DNA of 64,000 nt from an uncultured Oceanospirillaceae bacterium (lineage in GTDB: Bacteria; Pseudomonadota; Gammaproteobacteria; Pseudomonadales; Balneatricaceae), in NCBI GenBank assembly GCA_913057435.1, contig CAJXNY010000027.1:1-64000 (forward strand), read 5' to 3'. Below are positions 53,235 to 63,496 of this stretch, one piece after another. The translations under genes were made by a program, and so were the position numbers. Position 1 is the stretch's first letter, and every line of letters starts with the position of its first letter. The notes beneath the pieces are model-generated. The model saw nothing but the letters and a program-made list of their open reading frames with translations. It did no database searches and was not told the DNA's origin.

Positions 53235-53939
53235 ATGCTGGTAAGTGTTTATCGCTACAATCCTGAAAAGGATGATGCACCATACATGCAGGATATCCAT
53301 ATCGATATCCCGGGTGGTAAAGACATCATGGTGCTGGACCTTCTGCAGCTGCTGAAGGATAAAGATAGTTCATTGGGCTACCGCCGCTCCTGCCGTGAAG
53401 GCGTGTGTGGTTCTGACGGTATGAACATGAACGGTGTTAACGGTCTGGCTTGTATCACACCGCTGTCTGCAGTGGTTGAGAATGACAAGCTGGTACTGCG
53501 TCCGCTGCCGGGTTTACCGGTTATCCGTGACCTGGTTGTTGATATGGGTCAGTTCTACAAAGCGTACGAGAAGATCAAGCCGTTCCTGCTCAACGATACG
53601 CCAGCGCCGGCAATTGAGCGTCTGCAGTCGCCTGAAGAGCGTTCTGAGCTGGATGGCCTGTACGAGTGTATCCTGTGTGCCTGTTGTTCTACGTCCTGCC
53701 CATCCTTCTGGTGGAACCCGGACAAGTTCATCGGCCCATCTGGCTTGTTGCAGGCTTACCGCTTCCTGGCGGATAGCCGCGATACAGCCACTCAGGAACG
53801 ACTGACTGAGCTGGACGATCCATTCAGCGTGTTCCGTTGCCATGGCATCATGAACTGTGTGAATGTCTGTCCGAAAGGCCTTAATCCAACCAAGGCCATT
53901 GGTAAGATCCGTAACATGTTGCTGCAGCAAGCAACCTGA
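53235..53939 (+). CDS. sdhB: Succinate dehydrogenase iron-sulfur subunit
   Basis: The electron-transfer subunit of complex II (234 aa). The [2Fe-2S] ligands are in CREGVCGSDGMNMNGVNGLAC, where the third ligand is Asp as in E. coli; CILCACCSTSCPSFWW binds the [4Fe-4S] and CHGIMNCVNVCPKGLNP the [3Fe-4S] cluster. It is the last gene before a strong terminator. Confidence 0.98.
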   Translation: MLVSVYRYNPEKDDAPYMQDIHIDIPGGKDIMVLDLLQLLKDKDSSLGYRRSCREGVCGSDGMNMNGVNGLACITPLSAVVENDKLVLRPLPGLPVIRDLVVDMGQFYKAYEKIKPFLLNDTPAPAIERLQSPEERSELDGLYECILCACCSTSCPSFWWNPDKFIGPSGLLQAYRFLADSRDTATQERLTELDDPFSVFRCHGIMNCVNVCPKGLNPTKAIGKIRNMLLQQAT

Positions 53940-53951
53940 TACGAAGCTAAA

Positions 53952-53979
53952 AGCGGTGCCCAATGGGCGCCGCTTTTTT
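53952..53979 (+). terminator. Terminator after sdhCDAB
   Basis: AGCGGTGCCC-AAT-GGGCGCCGCT (one G-T wobble) is followed by six T, 12 bases after sdhB. It separates sdh from suc transcription at least partly. Confidence 0.9.
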
Positions 53980-53997
53980 CTATATCAAAGAAAAATA

Positions 53998-54014
53998 GAA
54001 TTCGTGACGAATTC
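53998..54014. promoter_or_regulatory. 17-bp palindrome upstream of sucA
   Basis: GAATTCGT-G-ACGAATTC is a perfect inverted repeat with 8-bp arms. Its centre is about 58 bases upstream of the likely start of transcription set by TATAAT at 54052-54057, a usual position for an activator operator. I do not recognise the binding protein. Confidence 0.5.
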
Positions 54015-54051
54015 ATAAGAACAAAATAAGGCTTTAAGCCGAAGCTTTTAC

Positions 54052-54057
54052 TATAAT
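54052..54057 (+). promoter_or_regulatory. Candidate -10 of sucA
   Basis: A perfect TATAAT lies 118 bp before sucA and after the sdh terminator. The -35 region is poor, which fits activator dependence. Confidence 0.5.
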
Positions 54058-54174
54058 GGCCGCCGGACATGCATCGGGCGTGTCTATATACGGTAACGAT
54101 AGAGGGGTCGTCCTTTTAATGGCAGGTATAGTGCAACCTGCCGGGACTAAACCCCCAAGCCAGGGTGATCAATA

Positions 54175-57006
54175 ATGCAAGAAGGCATCATGGAGCTGAT
54201 GTGGAAAAATGCCCACCTTTATGGTGGCAACCTTTCCTACATTGAACAGCTTTACGAGACATACTTGATGGACCCGAATGGCGTTCCTCAGGAATGGCGT
54301 GAAGAGTTCGACCGACTGCCGAAGGTAGGCGACAACCTGACGCAGGATGTTCCTCATTCCCCGATTCAGGATCATTTCCTGTATCTGGCCAAAAATCAGA
54401 AGCGTGCAACACCGGTTGCAGTCAGCTCTGTCAGTTCAGAACACGAGAAAAAGCAGGTTCGTGTACTCCGTATGATTAACGCATATCGGGTACGTGGACA
54501 TCAGATGGCTGCCATCGATCCGCTGGGATTGTTGCAGCGTGAAAACGTTCAGGATCTTGATCCACGTTTCCACGAACTGTCTGAAGCTGACTTCGACACG
54601 ACCTATCAGCTGGGCTCACTGTTCTTCGGCACGGAAGAAGCGCCATTGCGCGACATTCTGACGGACCTGAAGAAAACCTACTGTAATACCGTAGGCCCAG
54701 AGTACATGCACATCGTTGATACTCAGGAAAAACGCTGGATCCAGTCTCGTCTGGAACCGGTTCGCTGCCACCCGCAGCTGGAGCCGAAAGAGCGTAAACA
54801 TATTCTTGAGCGTCTGACCGCAGCTGAAGGCCTGGAACGCTACCTGGGTTCTCGCTACGCCGGTGCCAAGCGCTTTGGTCTGGAAGGTGCTGAAGCCCTG
54901 ATTCCGCTGATGGATGAACTTATCCAGCGCAGCGGTAAAGCGGGCGCGCGTGAAATGGTTATTGGCATGGCCCACCGTGGCCGCCTGAATATGCTGATCA
55001 ACACCTTCGGTAAAAATCCGGCGGAGTTGTTCGGTGAATTCGAAGGTAAGAAATCGGGTGAAACCTCCGGTGATGTTAAATACCACCAGGGCTTCTCATC
55101 CAATATCATGACGCCCGGCGGCGAAGTGCATCTGGCGATGGCCTTCAACCCGTCTCACCTTGAAATCTCTGCGCCGGTTGTTGAAGGGTCTGTACGTGCC
55201 CGTCAGGACCGTCGAGATGATCCGGCTGGCGACACGGTTATTCCGGTGAATATCCACGGTGATCAGGCGTTTGCGGGTCAGGGCGTAGTGATGGAGACAT
55301 TCCAGATGTCTCAGACTCGCGCTTACAAAACCGGTGGTACGATCCATATCGTGATCAACAACCAGGTTGGTTTCACCACCAATAAACAGGAAGACTCCCG
55401 TTCTACCGAATACGCAACAGATGTTGCGAAAATGGTATCGGCACCGATCTTCCATGTGAACGGTGATGATCCTGAAGCCGTACGCTTCGTGACTCAGGTT
55501 GCACTGGATTACCGTAACGAATTCAAAAAAGACGTTGTTATCGATCTGGTATGTTACCGCCGTCGCGGTCATAACGAAGCGGATGAGCCATCGGGCACCC
55601 AGCCGCTGATGTATGCGCAGATCAAACAGCAGAAAACCACCCGTGAGCTTTACTCTCAGCGTCTGCTTGAAGACGGTGTGATTAGCGCTGATGAAGCGAA
55701 AGCGATGGAGAAAGAATACCGTCGTGCGCTGGAAGCGGGTGAGCATGTAGCCAATGCACTGGTACTGGAACCAAACAGCGAACTGTTTGTGGACTGGAAA
55801 CCTTACCTGGGTCTCAGCTGGTCTTTCGACTGTGATACGGGCCTGGACATGAAGCTGCTGCAGGATCTGGGCGCAAAAATCTGTGAAGTACCGGACGGCT
55901 TCGTCGTTCAGCGTCAGGTTCAGAAAATTATTGATGACCGTAAACGTATGGCCGCAGGCGCAATGGCGCTGAACTGGGGGATGGCAGAGTCTATGGCTTA
56001 TGCATCTATCCTGGCGGAAGGTCACCCGGTACGTATTACCGGTCAGGACGTGGGTCGAGGCACCTTCTCCCACCGTCATGCGGTTCTGCATAACCAGAAA
56101 GATGCGAGCACGTACCTGCCGCTGCAGAACCTGTCGCCTGAGCAGCCACGTCTCACCCTGCACGACTCTTACCTGTCGGAAGAAGCGGTGCTGGCGTTCG
56201 AGTATGGCTACTCTACGACCATGCCAAATGCACTTGTAATCTGGGAAGCTCAGTTTGGTGATTTTGCCAACGGTGCTCAGGTTGTGATTGATCAGTTTAT
56301 CACCAGTGGCGAGCAGAAGTGGGAGCGCCTGTGTGGCCTGACCATGCTGTTACCCCACGGCTTCGAAGGCCAGGGGCCGGAGCACTCCTCCGCACGACTG
56401 GAACGTTACCTGCAGTTGTGTGCTGAGCACAACATCCAGGTATGTGTACCAACGACACCGGCACAGATCTTCCATCTGCTGCGTCGTCAGGTAGTACGCC
56501 CGCTGCGTAAGCCGCTGGTTGTTATGTCACCGAAGAGCTTGCTGCGTCACAAACAGGCCACGTCAACACTGGAAGAGCTTGCCGAAGGCGGCTTCAAGCC
56601 GGTTATCGCTGAAACAGATCAGCTCGATGCCAGTAAAGTGAAACGTGTCGTGTTGTGTAGCGGTAAGGTTTACTACGACCTCTACAACCGCCGTGCCGAA
56701 CTGGAAAAACAGGATGTCGCGATTGTTCGTATCGAACAGCTGTATCCGTTCCCAGAGAAAGCCATGGCAGACGCAATTGCTGAATACACCAACCTCGAAT
56801 CTGTGGTCTGGTGTCAGGAAGAACCGATGAACCAGGGCGCATGGTACTGCTCGCAGCACCATATGCGTTCAGTACTGCAAAAGCATAACAGCTCTCTGCA
56901 TCTGGAAGGCGTTGGCCGTCCACATGCAGCGGCGCCTGCAGTAGGTTACATCTCAGTTCACCTGGAACAGCAGGACAAACTGGTTAACGAAGCAATCAAC
57001 GGTTAA
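54175..57006 (+). CDS. sucA: 2-Oxoglutarate dehydrogenase E1
   Basis: The thiamine-diphosphate-dependent decarboxylase of the 2-oxoglutarate dehydrogenase complex (943 aa, usual length). The N-terminal E2-binding segment contains [15 protein letters not shown], the TPP site includes [17 protein letters not shown] and [12 protein letters not shown], and the transketolase-like C-terminal domain has [15 protein letters not shown] and [24 protein letters not shown]-like sequence. ATG 54175 was taken; ATG 54190 is also possible. It is followed by sucB and lpd. Confidence 0.97.
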   Translation: [943 protein letters not shown]

Positions 57007-57072
57007 ATCAATGGGCTGCTGCGCTGAGAAAATAGCGCGGCAGCCGGTTGTGTGAGCACCCAAGGATAAAAC

Positions 57073-58284
57073 ATGTCAATCGAAATCAAAGCACCAACGT
57101 TCCCTGAATCCGTTGCAGACGGCACTATCTCTACCTGGCACAAAGCGCCAGGCGAAGCTGTCGCTGCTGACGAACTGATCGTCGATATCGAAACCGACAA
57201 AGTGGTACTGGAAGTTGTTGCACCAACTGACGGTGTCATCAAAGAAGTTAAAGCAGGCGAAGGCGATACCGTTCTGAGTGACGAAGTCATCGCTATCTTC
57301 GAAGCGGGCGCTGCAGGCACTGCGGTGGCTGCTGATGCTCCGGCCGCTGCTGACGCCGCTGGCGATGCTGACAAAATCGGCCCTGCTGCACGCAAGCTGA
57401 TTGAAGAAAACAAGCTGGATGCATCTGCAATCCCGGGTACCGGTAAAAACGGTGGCATCACCAAAGAAGACGTTGTCAGCTTTATGGCTAAGGGTGCAGC
57501 AGCACCTGCACCGGCTGTCGCTACAGCGCCAGCTGCTCAGGCCAAAGCGCCAGCTGCACCGATCAATGTACCGGCCGGTGAGCGTGTTGAAAAACGCGTT
57601 CCAATGACACGTCTGCGCGCCACCATCGCTAAGCGCCTGGTTGAAGCACAGCAGAATGCTGCCATGCTGACCACGTACAACGAAGTGAACATGAAACCGA
57701 TCATGGAGCTGCGTAAGCAGTACAAAGATCTGTTCGAGAAAACTCACAACGGTACGCGCCTGGGCTTTATGTCCTTCTTCGTTAAAGCGGCGACTGAAGC
57801 ACTGAAACGTTTCCCTGCAGTGAACGCTTCCATCGATGGCAACGACATGGTTTACCATGGTTACCAGGATATCGGTGTGGCCGTTTCTACTGAACGTGGC
57901 CTGATGGTTCCAGTATTGCGTGACACTGACAGCATGGGTCTGGCCGATGTTGAACGTACCATTGCTGACTTCGGCAAGCGTGGTCGTGATGGCAAACTGG
58001 GTCTGGATGACATGATGGGCGGTACGTTCACGATCACCAACGGTGGTGTGTTCGGTTCCCTGATGTCGACTCCAATCCTGAACCCGCCGCAGACGGCGAT
58101 CATGGGCATGCACAAAATCCAGGAACGCCCAATGGCGGTCAATGGCCAGGTTGAAATCCTGCCAATGATGTACCTGGCGCTGTCTTACGATCACCGTATG
58201 ATTGATGGTAAGGAAGCAGTACAATTCCTCGTGACTATCAAAGACCTCCTGGAAGACCCTGCACGTATGCTTCTGGATGTCTGA
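57073..58284 (+). CDS. sucB: Dihydrolipoyl succinyltransferase (2-oxoglutarate dehydrogenase E2)
   Basis: The core of the 2-oxoglutarate dehydrogenase complex (403 aa). One lipoyl domain (2-77) carries the modified Lys44 in ETDKVVLEV. An Ala-rich linker, the peripheral subunit-binding domain (about 103-140, [19 protein letters not shown]), a second Ala/Pro linker and the catalytic domain with active-site HRMIDG follow. A single lipoyl domain is normal for SucB. It lies 66 bases after sucA. Confidence 0.97.
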   Translation: MSIEIKAPTFPESVADGTISTWHKAPGEAVAADELIVDIETDKVVLEVVAPTDGVIKEVKAGEGDTVLSDEVIAIFEAGAAGTAVAADAPAAADAAGDADKIGPAARKLIEENKLDASAIPGTGKNGGITKEDVVSFMAKGAAAPAPAVATAPAAQAKAPAAPINVPAGERVEKRVPMTRLRATIAKRLVEAQQNAAMLTTYNEVNMKPIMELRKQYKDLFEKTHNGTRLGFMSFFVKAATEALKRFPAVNASIDGNDMVYHGYQDIGVAVSTERGLMVPVLRDTDSMGLADVERTIADFGKRGRDGKLGLDDMMGGTFTITNGGVFGSLMSTPILNPPQTAIMGMHKIQERPMAVNGQVEILPMMYLALSYDHRMIDGKEAVQFLVTIKDLLEDPARMLLDV

Positions 58285-58321
58285 TACAGCCCCCTCCTTT
58301 AACGAGTGAATTGAGAGATAG

Positions 58322-59770
<1,449 letters not shown>

Positions 59771-59791
59771 TCGCACCTGATTAGAAAGATT

Positions 59792-59824
59792 TCGGCCGGC
59801 TTCATCCGAATGTCCGGCCGATTT
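59792..59824 (+). terminator. Hairpin between lpd and sucC
   Basis: The 8-bp stem TCGGCCGG/CCGGCCGA with a 14-nt loop is followed by TTTAG. It may cut part of the transcription before sucCD, which lies 106 bases on. Confidence 0.55.
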
Positions 59825-59927
59825 AGCAAGAAACTTGTTGTTGAACCCCGAAAGGGCGGCTTAACGGCGCAGGCATTGCACTGTACCGGGCCGAATAATC
59901 ATTAGTGACAACACAACGGATTAGAGC

Positions 59928-61094
59928 ATGAACCTTCACGAGTACCAGGGTAAACAGCTGTTTGCCGAGTATGGTCTGCCGGTCTCCCAAGGGATCGCAG
60001 TAGATACTCCAGAAGCGGCTGCTGAAGCAGCTAAAAAAATCGGCGGTGATAAATGGGTTGTTAAAGCCCAGGTTCACGCCGGTGGCCGTGGTAAAGCGGG
60101 CGGCGTTAAGCTGATCGAATCTCCGGCTGAAGCACAGGCATTTGCTGCTAACTGGCTGGGTAAAAACCTGGTCACTTACCAGACAGATGAAAACGGTCAG
60201 CCAGTTTCTAAAATTCTGGTTGAAACCTGCACAGATATCGCTAACGAGCTGTACCTGGGCGCGGTTGTAGACCGTTCTTCTCGCCGTATCGTTTTCATGG
60301 CATCCACCGAAGGTGGTGTTGAAATCGAGACAGTTGCAGAAGAAACCCCGGAAAAAATCCTGAAAGCTACCGTTGATCCTCTGACAGGCGCACAGCCTTA
60401 CCAGGGTCGCGAGCTGGCATTCAAACTGGGCCTGAAAGGCGACCAGATCAAGCAGTTCACCAAGATCTTTATGGGTCTGGCGAAAATGTTCCAGGAAAAA
60501 GACCTGGCACTGCTGGAAATCAACCCGCTGGTCATCACTGATGAAGGTAACCTGCACTGCCTGGACGCTAAAGTAGCGATCGATGGCAATGCTGTTTACC
60601 GTCACAAAGATCTGCAGGCGATGCACGATCCATCCCAGGAAGATGCACGCGAAGCACATGCTGCTGAGTGGGATCTGAACTACGTTGCACTGGATGGCAC
60701 CATCGGCTGCATGGTTAACGGTGCGGGCCTGGCAATGGGCACCATGGACATCGTTGCACTGCACGGTGGCTTCCCGGCTAACTTCCTGGACGTTGGCGGC
60801 GGCGCGACTAAAGAGCGTGTAACCGAAGCGTTCAAACTGATTCTGGCTGACGACAAGGTGAAAACCGTACTGGTTAACATCTTCGGCGGTATCGTTCGTT
60901 GCGATCTGATCGCCGAAGGTATCATCGGTGCCGTTAAGGAAGTAGGCGTAGAAGTACCTGTAGTTGTACGTCTGGAAGGTAACAACGCTGAGCTGGGCTC
61001 CAAACTGCTGGCTGACTCCGGTCTGGATATCATCGCAGCTACCAGCCTGACTGACGCTGCTCAGCAGGCCGTAAAAGCAGCGGAGGGTAAATAA
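59928..61094 (+). CDS. sucC: Succinyl-CoA synthetase beta subunit
   Basis: The ADP-forming subunit (388 aa) of succinyl-CoA synthetase, which makes succinate, CoA and ATP from succinyl-CoA. The ATP-grasp start [16 protein letters not shown], the [16 protein letters not shown] loop, Mg-binding LLEINPLVI and C-terminal [16 protein letters not shown] are as expected. Its stop overlaps the sucD start (TAATG). Confidence 0.98.
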   Translation: MNLHEYQGKQLFAEYGLPVSQGIAVDTPEAAAEAAKKIGGDKWVVKAQVHAGGRGKAGGVKLIESPAEAQAFAANWLGKNLVTYQTDENGQPVSKILVETCTDIANELYLGAVVDRSSRRIVFMASTEGGVEIETVAEETPEKILKATVDPLTGAQPYQGRELAFKLGLKGDQIKQFTKIFMGLAKMFQEKDLALLEINPLVITDEGNLHCLDAKVAIDGNAVYRHKDLQAMHDPSQEDAREAHAAEWDLNYVALDGTIGCMVNGAGLAMGTMDIVALHGGFPANFLDVGGGATKERVTEAFKLILADDKVKTVLVNIFGGIVRCDLIAEGIIGAVKEVGVEVPVVVRLEGNNAELGSKLLADSGLDIIAATSLTDAAQQAVKAAEGK

Positions 61095-61975
61095 TGTCCG
61101 TACTGATTAACAAAGATACTAAAGTCATCTGCCAGGGTTTCACTGGCGGTCAGGGTACCTTCCACTCTGAACAGGCGATCGCTTACGGCACCAAAATGGT
61201 TGGTGGTGTAACGCCGGGTAAAGGCGGTACTGAGCACCTGGGTCTGCCAGTGTTCAACACCGTTGCTGAAGCTGTAGAAGTAACCGGCGCTGAAGCGTCT
61301 GTTATCTACGTACCAGCACCGTTCTGTAAAGACTCTATCCTTGAAGCGGCTAACGCTGGCATCAAGCTGATCGTCTGCATCACTGAGCATATCGCTGTTA
61401 TGGATATGCTGGAATGTAAAGTGAAGTGTGACGAGCTGGGCGTACGCCTGATCGGTCCTAACTGCCCAGGTGTTATCACCCCGGGCGAATGTAAGATCGG
61501 CATCATGCCAGGTCACATCCACCTGCCAGGCAGCATCGGCATCGTTTCCCGTTCCGGTACGCTGACGTACGAAGCGGTTAAACAGACCACAGATGCTGGC
61601 TTCGGTCAGTCTACCTGTGTCGGCATTGGTGGTGACCCAATCCCAGGCTCCAACTTCATCGACATTCTGGAAATGTTCCAGAATGATCCACAGACTAAAG
61701 CGATCGTAATGATCGGTGAAATCGGTGGTTCTGCTGAAGAAGAAGCGGCTGCATTCATCAAAGCGAATGTAACCAAGCCTGTTGTTTCTTACATTGCTGG
61801 TGTTACTGCACCTGCAGGTAAGCGCATGGGCCATGCTGGCGCGATTATCTCTGGCGGTAAAGGTACAGCGGATGAGAAATTCGCTGCACTGAACGATGCA
61901 GGCGTTAAGACTGTACGTTCCCTGGCTCAGATCGGCGACGCTCTGCAGGAACTGAAAGACGCAGGTAAGTGGTAA
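61094..61975 (+). CDS. sucD: Succinyl-CoA synthetase alpha subunit
   Basis: The CoA-binding and phosphohistidine subunit (293 aa). The CoA fold has [16 protein letters not shown], the phospho-His loop is [17 protein letters not shown] near 246, and [17 protein letters not shown] and [12 protein letters not shown] are present. It is translationally coupled to sucC and ends the TCA block, followed by a terminator. Confidence 0.98.
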   Translation: MSVLINKDTKVICQGFTGGQGTFHSEQAIAYGTKMVGGVTPGKGGTEHLGLPVFNTVAEAVEVTGAEASVIYVPAPFCKDSILEAANAGIKLIVCITEHIAVMDMLECKVKCDELGVRLIGPNCPGVITPGECKIGIMPGHIHLPGSIGIVSRSGTLTYEAVKQTTDAGFGQSTCVGIGGDPIPGSNFIDILEMFQNDPQTKAIVMIGEIGGSAEEEAAAFIKANVTKPVVSYIAGVTAPAGKRMGHAGAIISGGKGTADEKFAALNDAGVKTVRSLAQIGDALQELKDAGKW

Positions 61976-62002
61976 GCAATCGCTTACTAACCACCTGATC
62001 TG

Positions 62003-62029
62003 AAAAAGGCAGCCTCGGCTGCCTTTTTT
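62003..62029 (+). terminator. Terminator of the suc operon
   Basis: GGCAGC-CTCG-GCTGCC with flanking A-run and six T, 30 bases after the sucD stop. Confidence 0.93.
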
Positions 62030-62276
62030 GTGTCTGACCGATACTGATATACGATGTAGCGCTGCCGCACAGGTCAGAGCGATGCAATACAGCCACTGAT
62101 TCAGAATGGCAGGGCGCAGCTGAATGAAATATATACTAAAGCACGGGTTGTGCTTAATCCGGATAACACGTCAAATAGCTAACGCTGTTCAGCCATTATT
62201 GTTGCTCAGCTTCTTCATTACTCAAAGAATACGTTCAGACTATGAAATCAGTTTACCCACATATTAACCGATGGAA

Positions 62277-62363
62277 CGCATGCAAACATGCGACCTGTCC
62301 GTGTGGCTGCTGTTTCTGAAATATGAACAACAACCCGCGGAGATTACCGCGGATTGTCTTTTT
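62277..62363 (+). ncRNA. Possible small RNA or leader with terminator-like hairpin
   Basis: The two hairpins end in a T-rich stretch (GTCTTTTTCCC), 70 bases before the DUF1127 ribosome-binding site. No promoter was identified, so this is only a candidate; it could be an attenuator for the downstream gene. Confidence 0.25.
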
Positions 62364-62435
62364 CCCTTCAGATATTTCCCCGGTAATTCTCCGTTTATTT
62401 ACTCAGGCTCAGGCCTTTTATTCAGGAGTGTTACC

Positions 62436-62657
62436 ATGACTTTATTATCACTGTTTGCCGCTGCGATTAACCGCTATAACGAACGCCGCCGTCGTGCTCA
62501 GGCACTGGACGAACTGCGTGCCCTCAGCCCTGCTCAGCTACGCGATATTGGCGTTCGCCTGGACGGTAACCGGGTGCTGTCTATCCATGATACGGCGGCG
62601 GCTGATATCAGCACTCGACCAGACACGGTGCCTGCCGCGATGGAGGACAGCAGATAA
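62436..62657 (+). CDS. DUF1127 small basic protein
   Basis: A 73-aa protein with the DUF1127 motif LDELRALSPAQLRDIGV near residues 23-41, preceded by an amphipathic basic helix (INRYNERRRRAQ). Such proteins are small regulators, some RNA-binding, with roles in phosphate and carbon metabolism in alphaproteobacteria; the function here is unknown. ATG 62436 has AGGAG at seven bases. The frame continuing upstream to 62271 lacks a ribosome-binding site and looks spurious. Confidence 0.82.
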   Translation: MTLLSLFAAAINRYNERRRRAQALDELRALSPAQLRDIGVRLDGNRVLSIHDTAAADISTRPDTVPAAMEDSR

Positions 62658-62660
62658 AAA

Positions 62661-62693
62661 ATCGGGGGCTGGCTATGGGCTGGCCCCTCGATC
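62661..62693. terminator. Hairpin after the DUF1127 gene
   Basis: ATCGGGGGC pairs with GCCCCTCGAT, with a bulged T, four bases after the stop. The loop is 13-14 nt and no T-run follows. Confidence 0.4.
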
Positions 62694-62770
62694 ATCAGAT
62701 TCTTATGCACCAGCGGTGCCTCGTCACAGGGACGGGGATAGAATAGTTCGATACCTTACGGAGTTTCTCG

Positions 62771-63349
62771 ATGCACACTTTACCGTTGTTTCCGCTACCC
62801 ACTCTGTTGTACCCCGGTGGGCTGCTGCCATTACAGATTTTTGAGCCGCGCTATCTGCAGATGGTGAAGCAGTGTCTGAAAGCGGGAACCGGTTTTGTTA
62901 TCGTCCAGACCGCTGAACAGGATGACAGTAGCGCGCTGGAACCCTTCTTTGATATTGGCTGCTATTGCGAAATCAATGACTGGCACCCGTTGCCTAATGA
63001 CCTGCTGGGCATTGATGTACGCGGCCTGCGTAAAGTGCGTATTCACAGCCACCAGCCTGAACAGGATAACCTGCTGATGGGCCAGTGTGAGTACCTGCCG
63101 GTTGAAGAGCCCACTCTGATGACAGATCAGCACCAGGTATTGCTGAAGTTGCTGCAGGACATTCAGCAGCATCCGATGATCGAAATGATGGGGCTGGACA
63201 TCGATTACCAGGATGCCAGTGACGTGGGCTATCGGCTGGCGGAGTTTTTGCCATTTACCGGCGAAGAGAAACAGCTGCTGCTGGAGTCCAACTCGCCTTT
63301 AGCCCGGCTGGATGCCATCCAGTCACTGATTCATCAGCTGGGTGGCTGA
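62771..63349 (+). CDS. Lon N-terminal-domain (substrate-binding) protein
   Basis: A stand-alone LON substrate-binding (PUA-like) domain protein of 192 aa. LPLFPLPTLLYPGGLLPLQIFEPRYLQMV is the family start, and GTGFVIV, VRGLRKVRI and the helical C-terminal half follow. It lacks the ATPase and protease domains of Lon. The precise role is unknown. ATG 62771 has GGAG at eight bases. Confidence 0.9.
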   Translation: MHTLPLFPLPTLLYPGGLLPLQIFEPRYLQMVKQCLKAGTGFVIVQTAEQDDSSALEPFFDIGCYCEINDWHPLPNDLLGIDVRGLRKVRIHSHQPEQDNLLMGQCEYLPVEEPTLMTDQHQVLLKLLQDIQQHPMIEMMGLDIDYQDASDVGYRLAEFLPFTGEEKQLLLESNSPLARLDAIQSLIHQLGG

Positions 63350-63496
63350 GCGCTGCGCAGCTTAATCACCCACAATACGATGGCATTAGTCGGACAGGGC
63401 AGGTGAATGCTTGTTCGCCGACCGTGCCTCTCCTACTCTATTACGCAACCCTTCCTATCCGACTGTCATTGACCTGCTCAGGGAGTGATGCTGGCC

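Larger units (their letters stand above)
61976..62435. other. Intergenic region between sucD and the DUF1127 gene
   Basis: Besides the suc terminator, this region has two compact hairpins: CGCATG-CAAA-CATGCG (62277-62292) and CCGCGG-AGATTA-CCGCGG (62335-62352) followed by ATTGTCTTTTT. The second looks like the end of a short transcript. No protein-coding gene is convincing. Confidence 0.5.

Noticed and set aside
55096-56163. Minus-strand 355-codon open frame opposite sucA
   Set aside because: It lies wholly inside sucA, with non-protein-like composition and no start signals.
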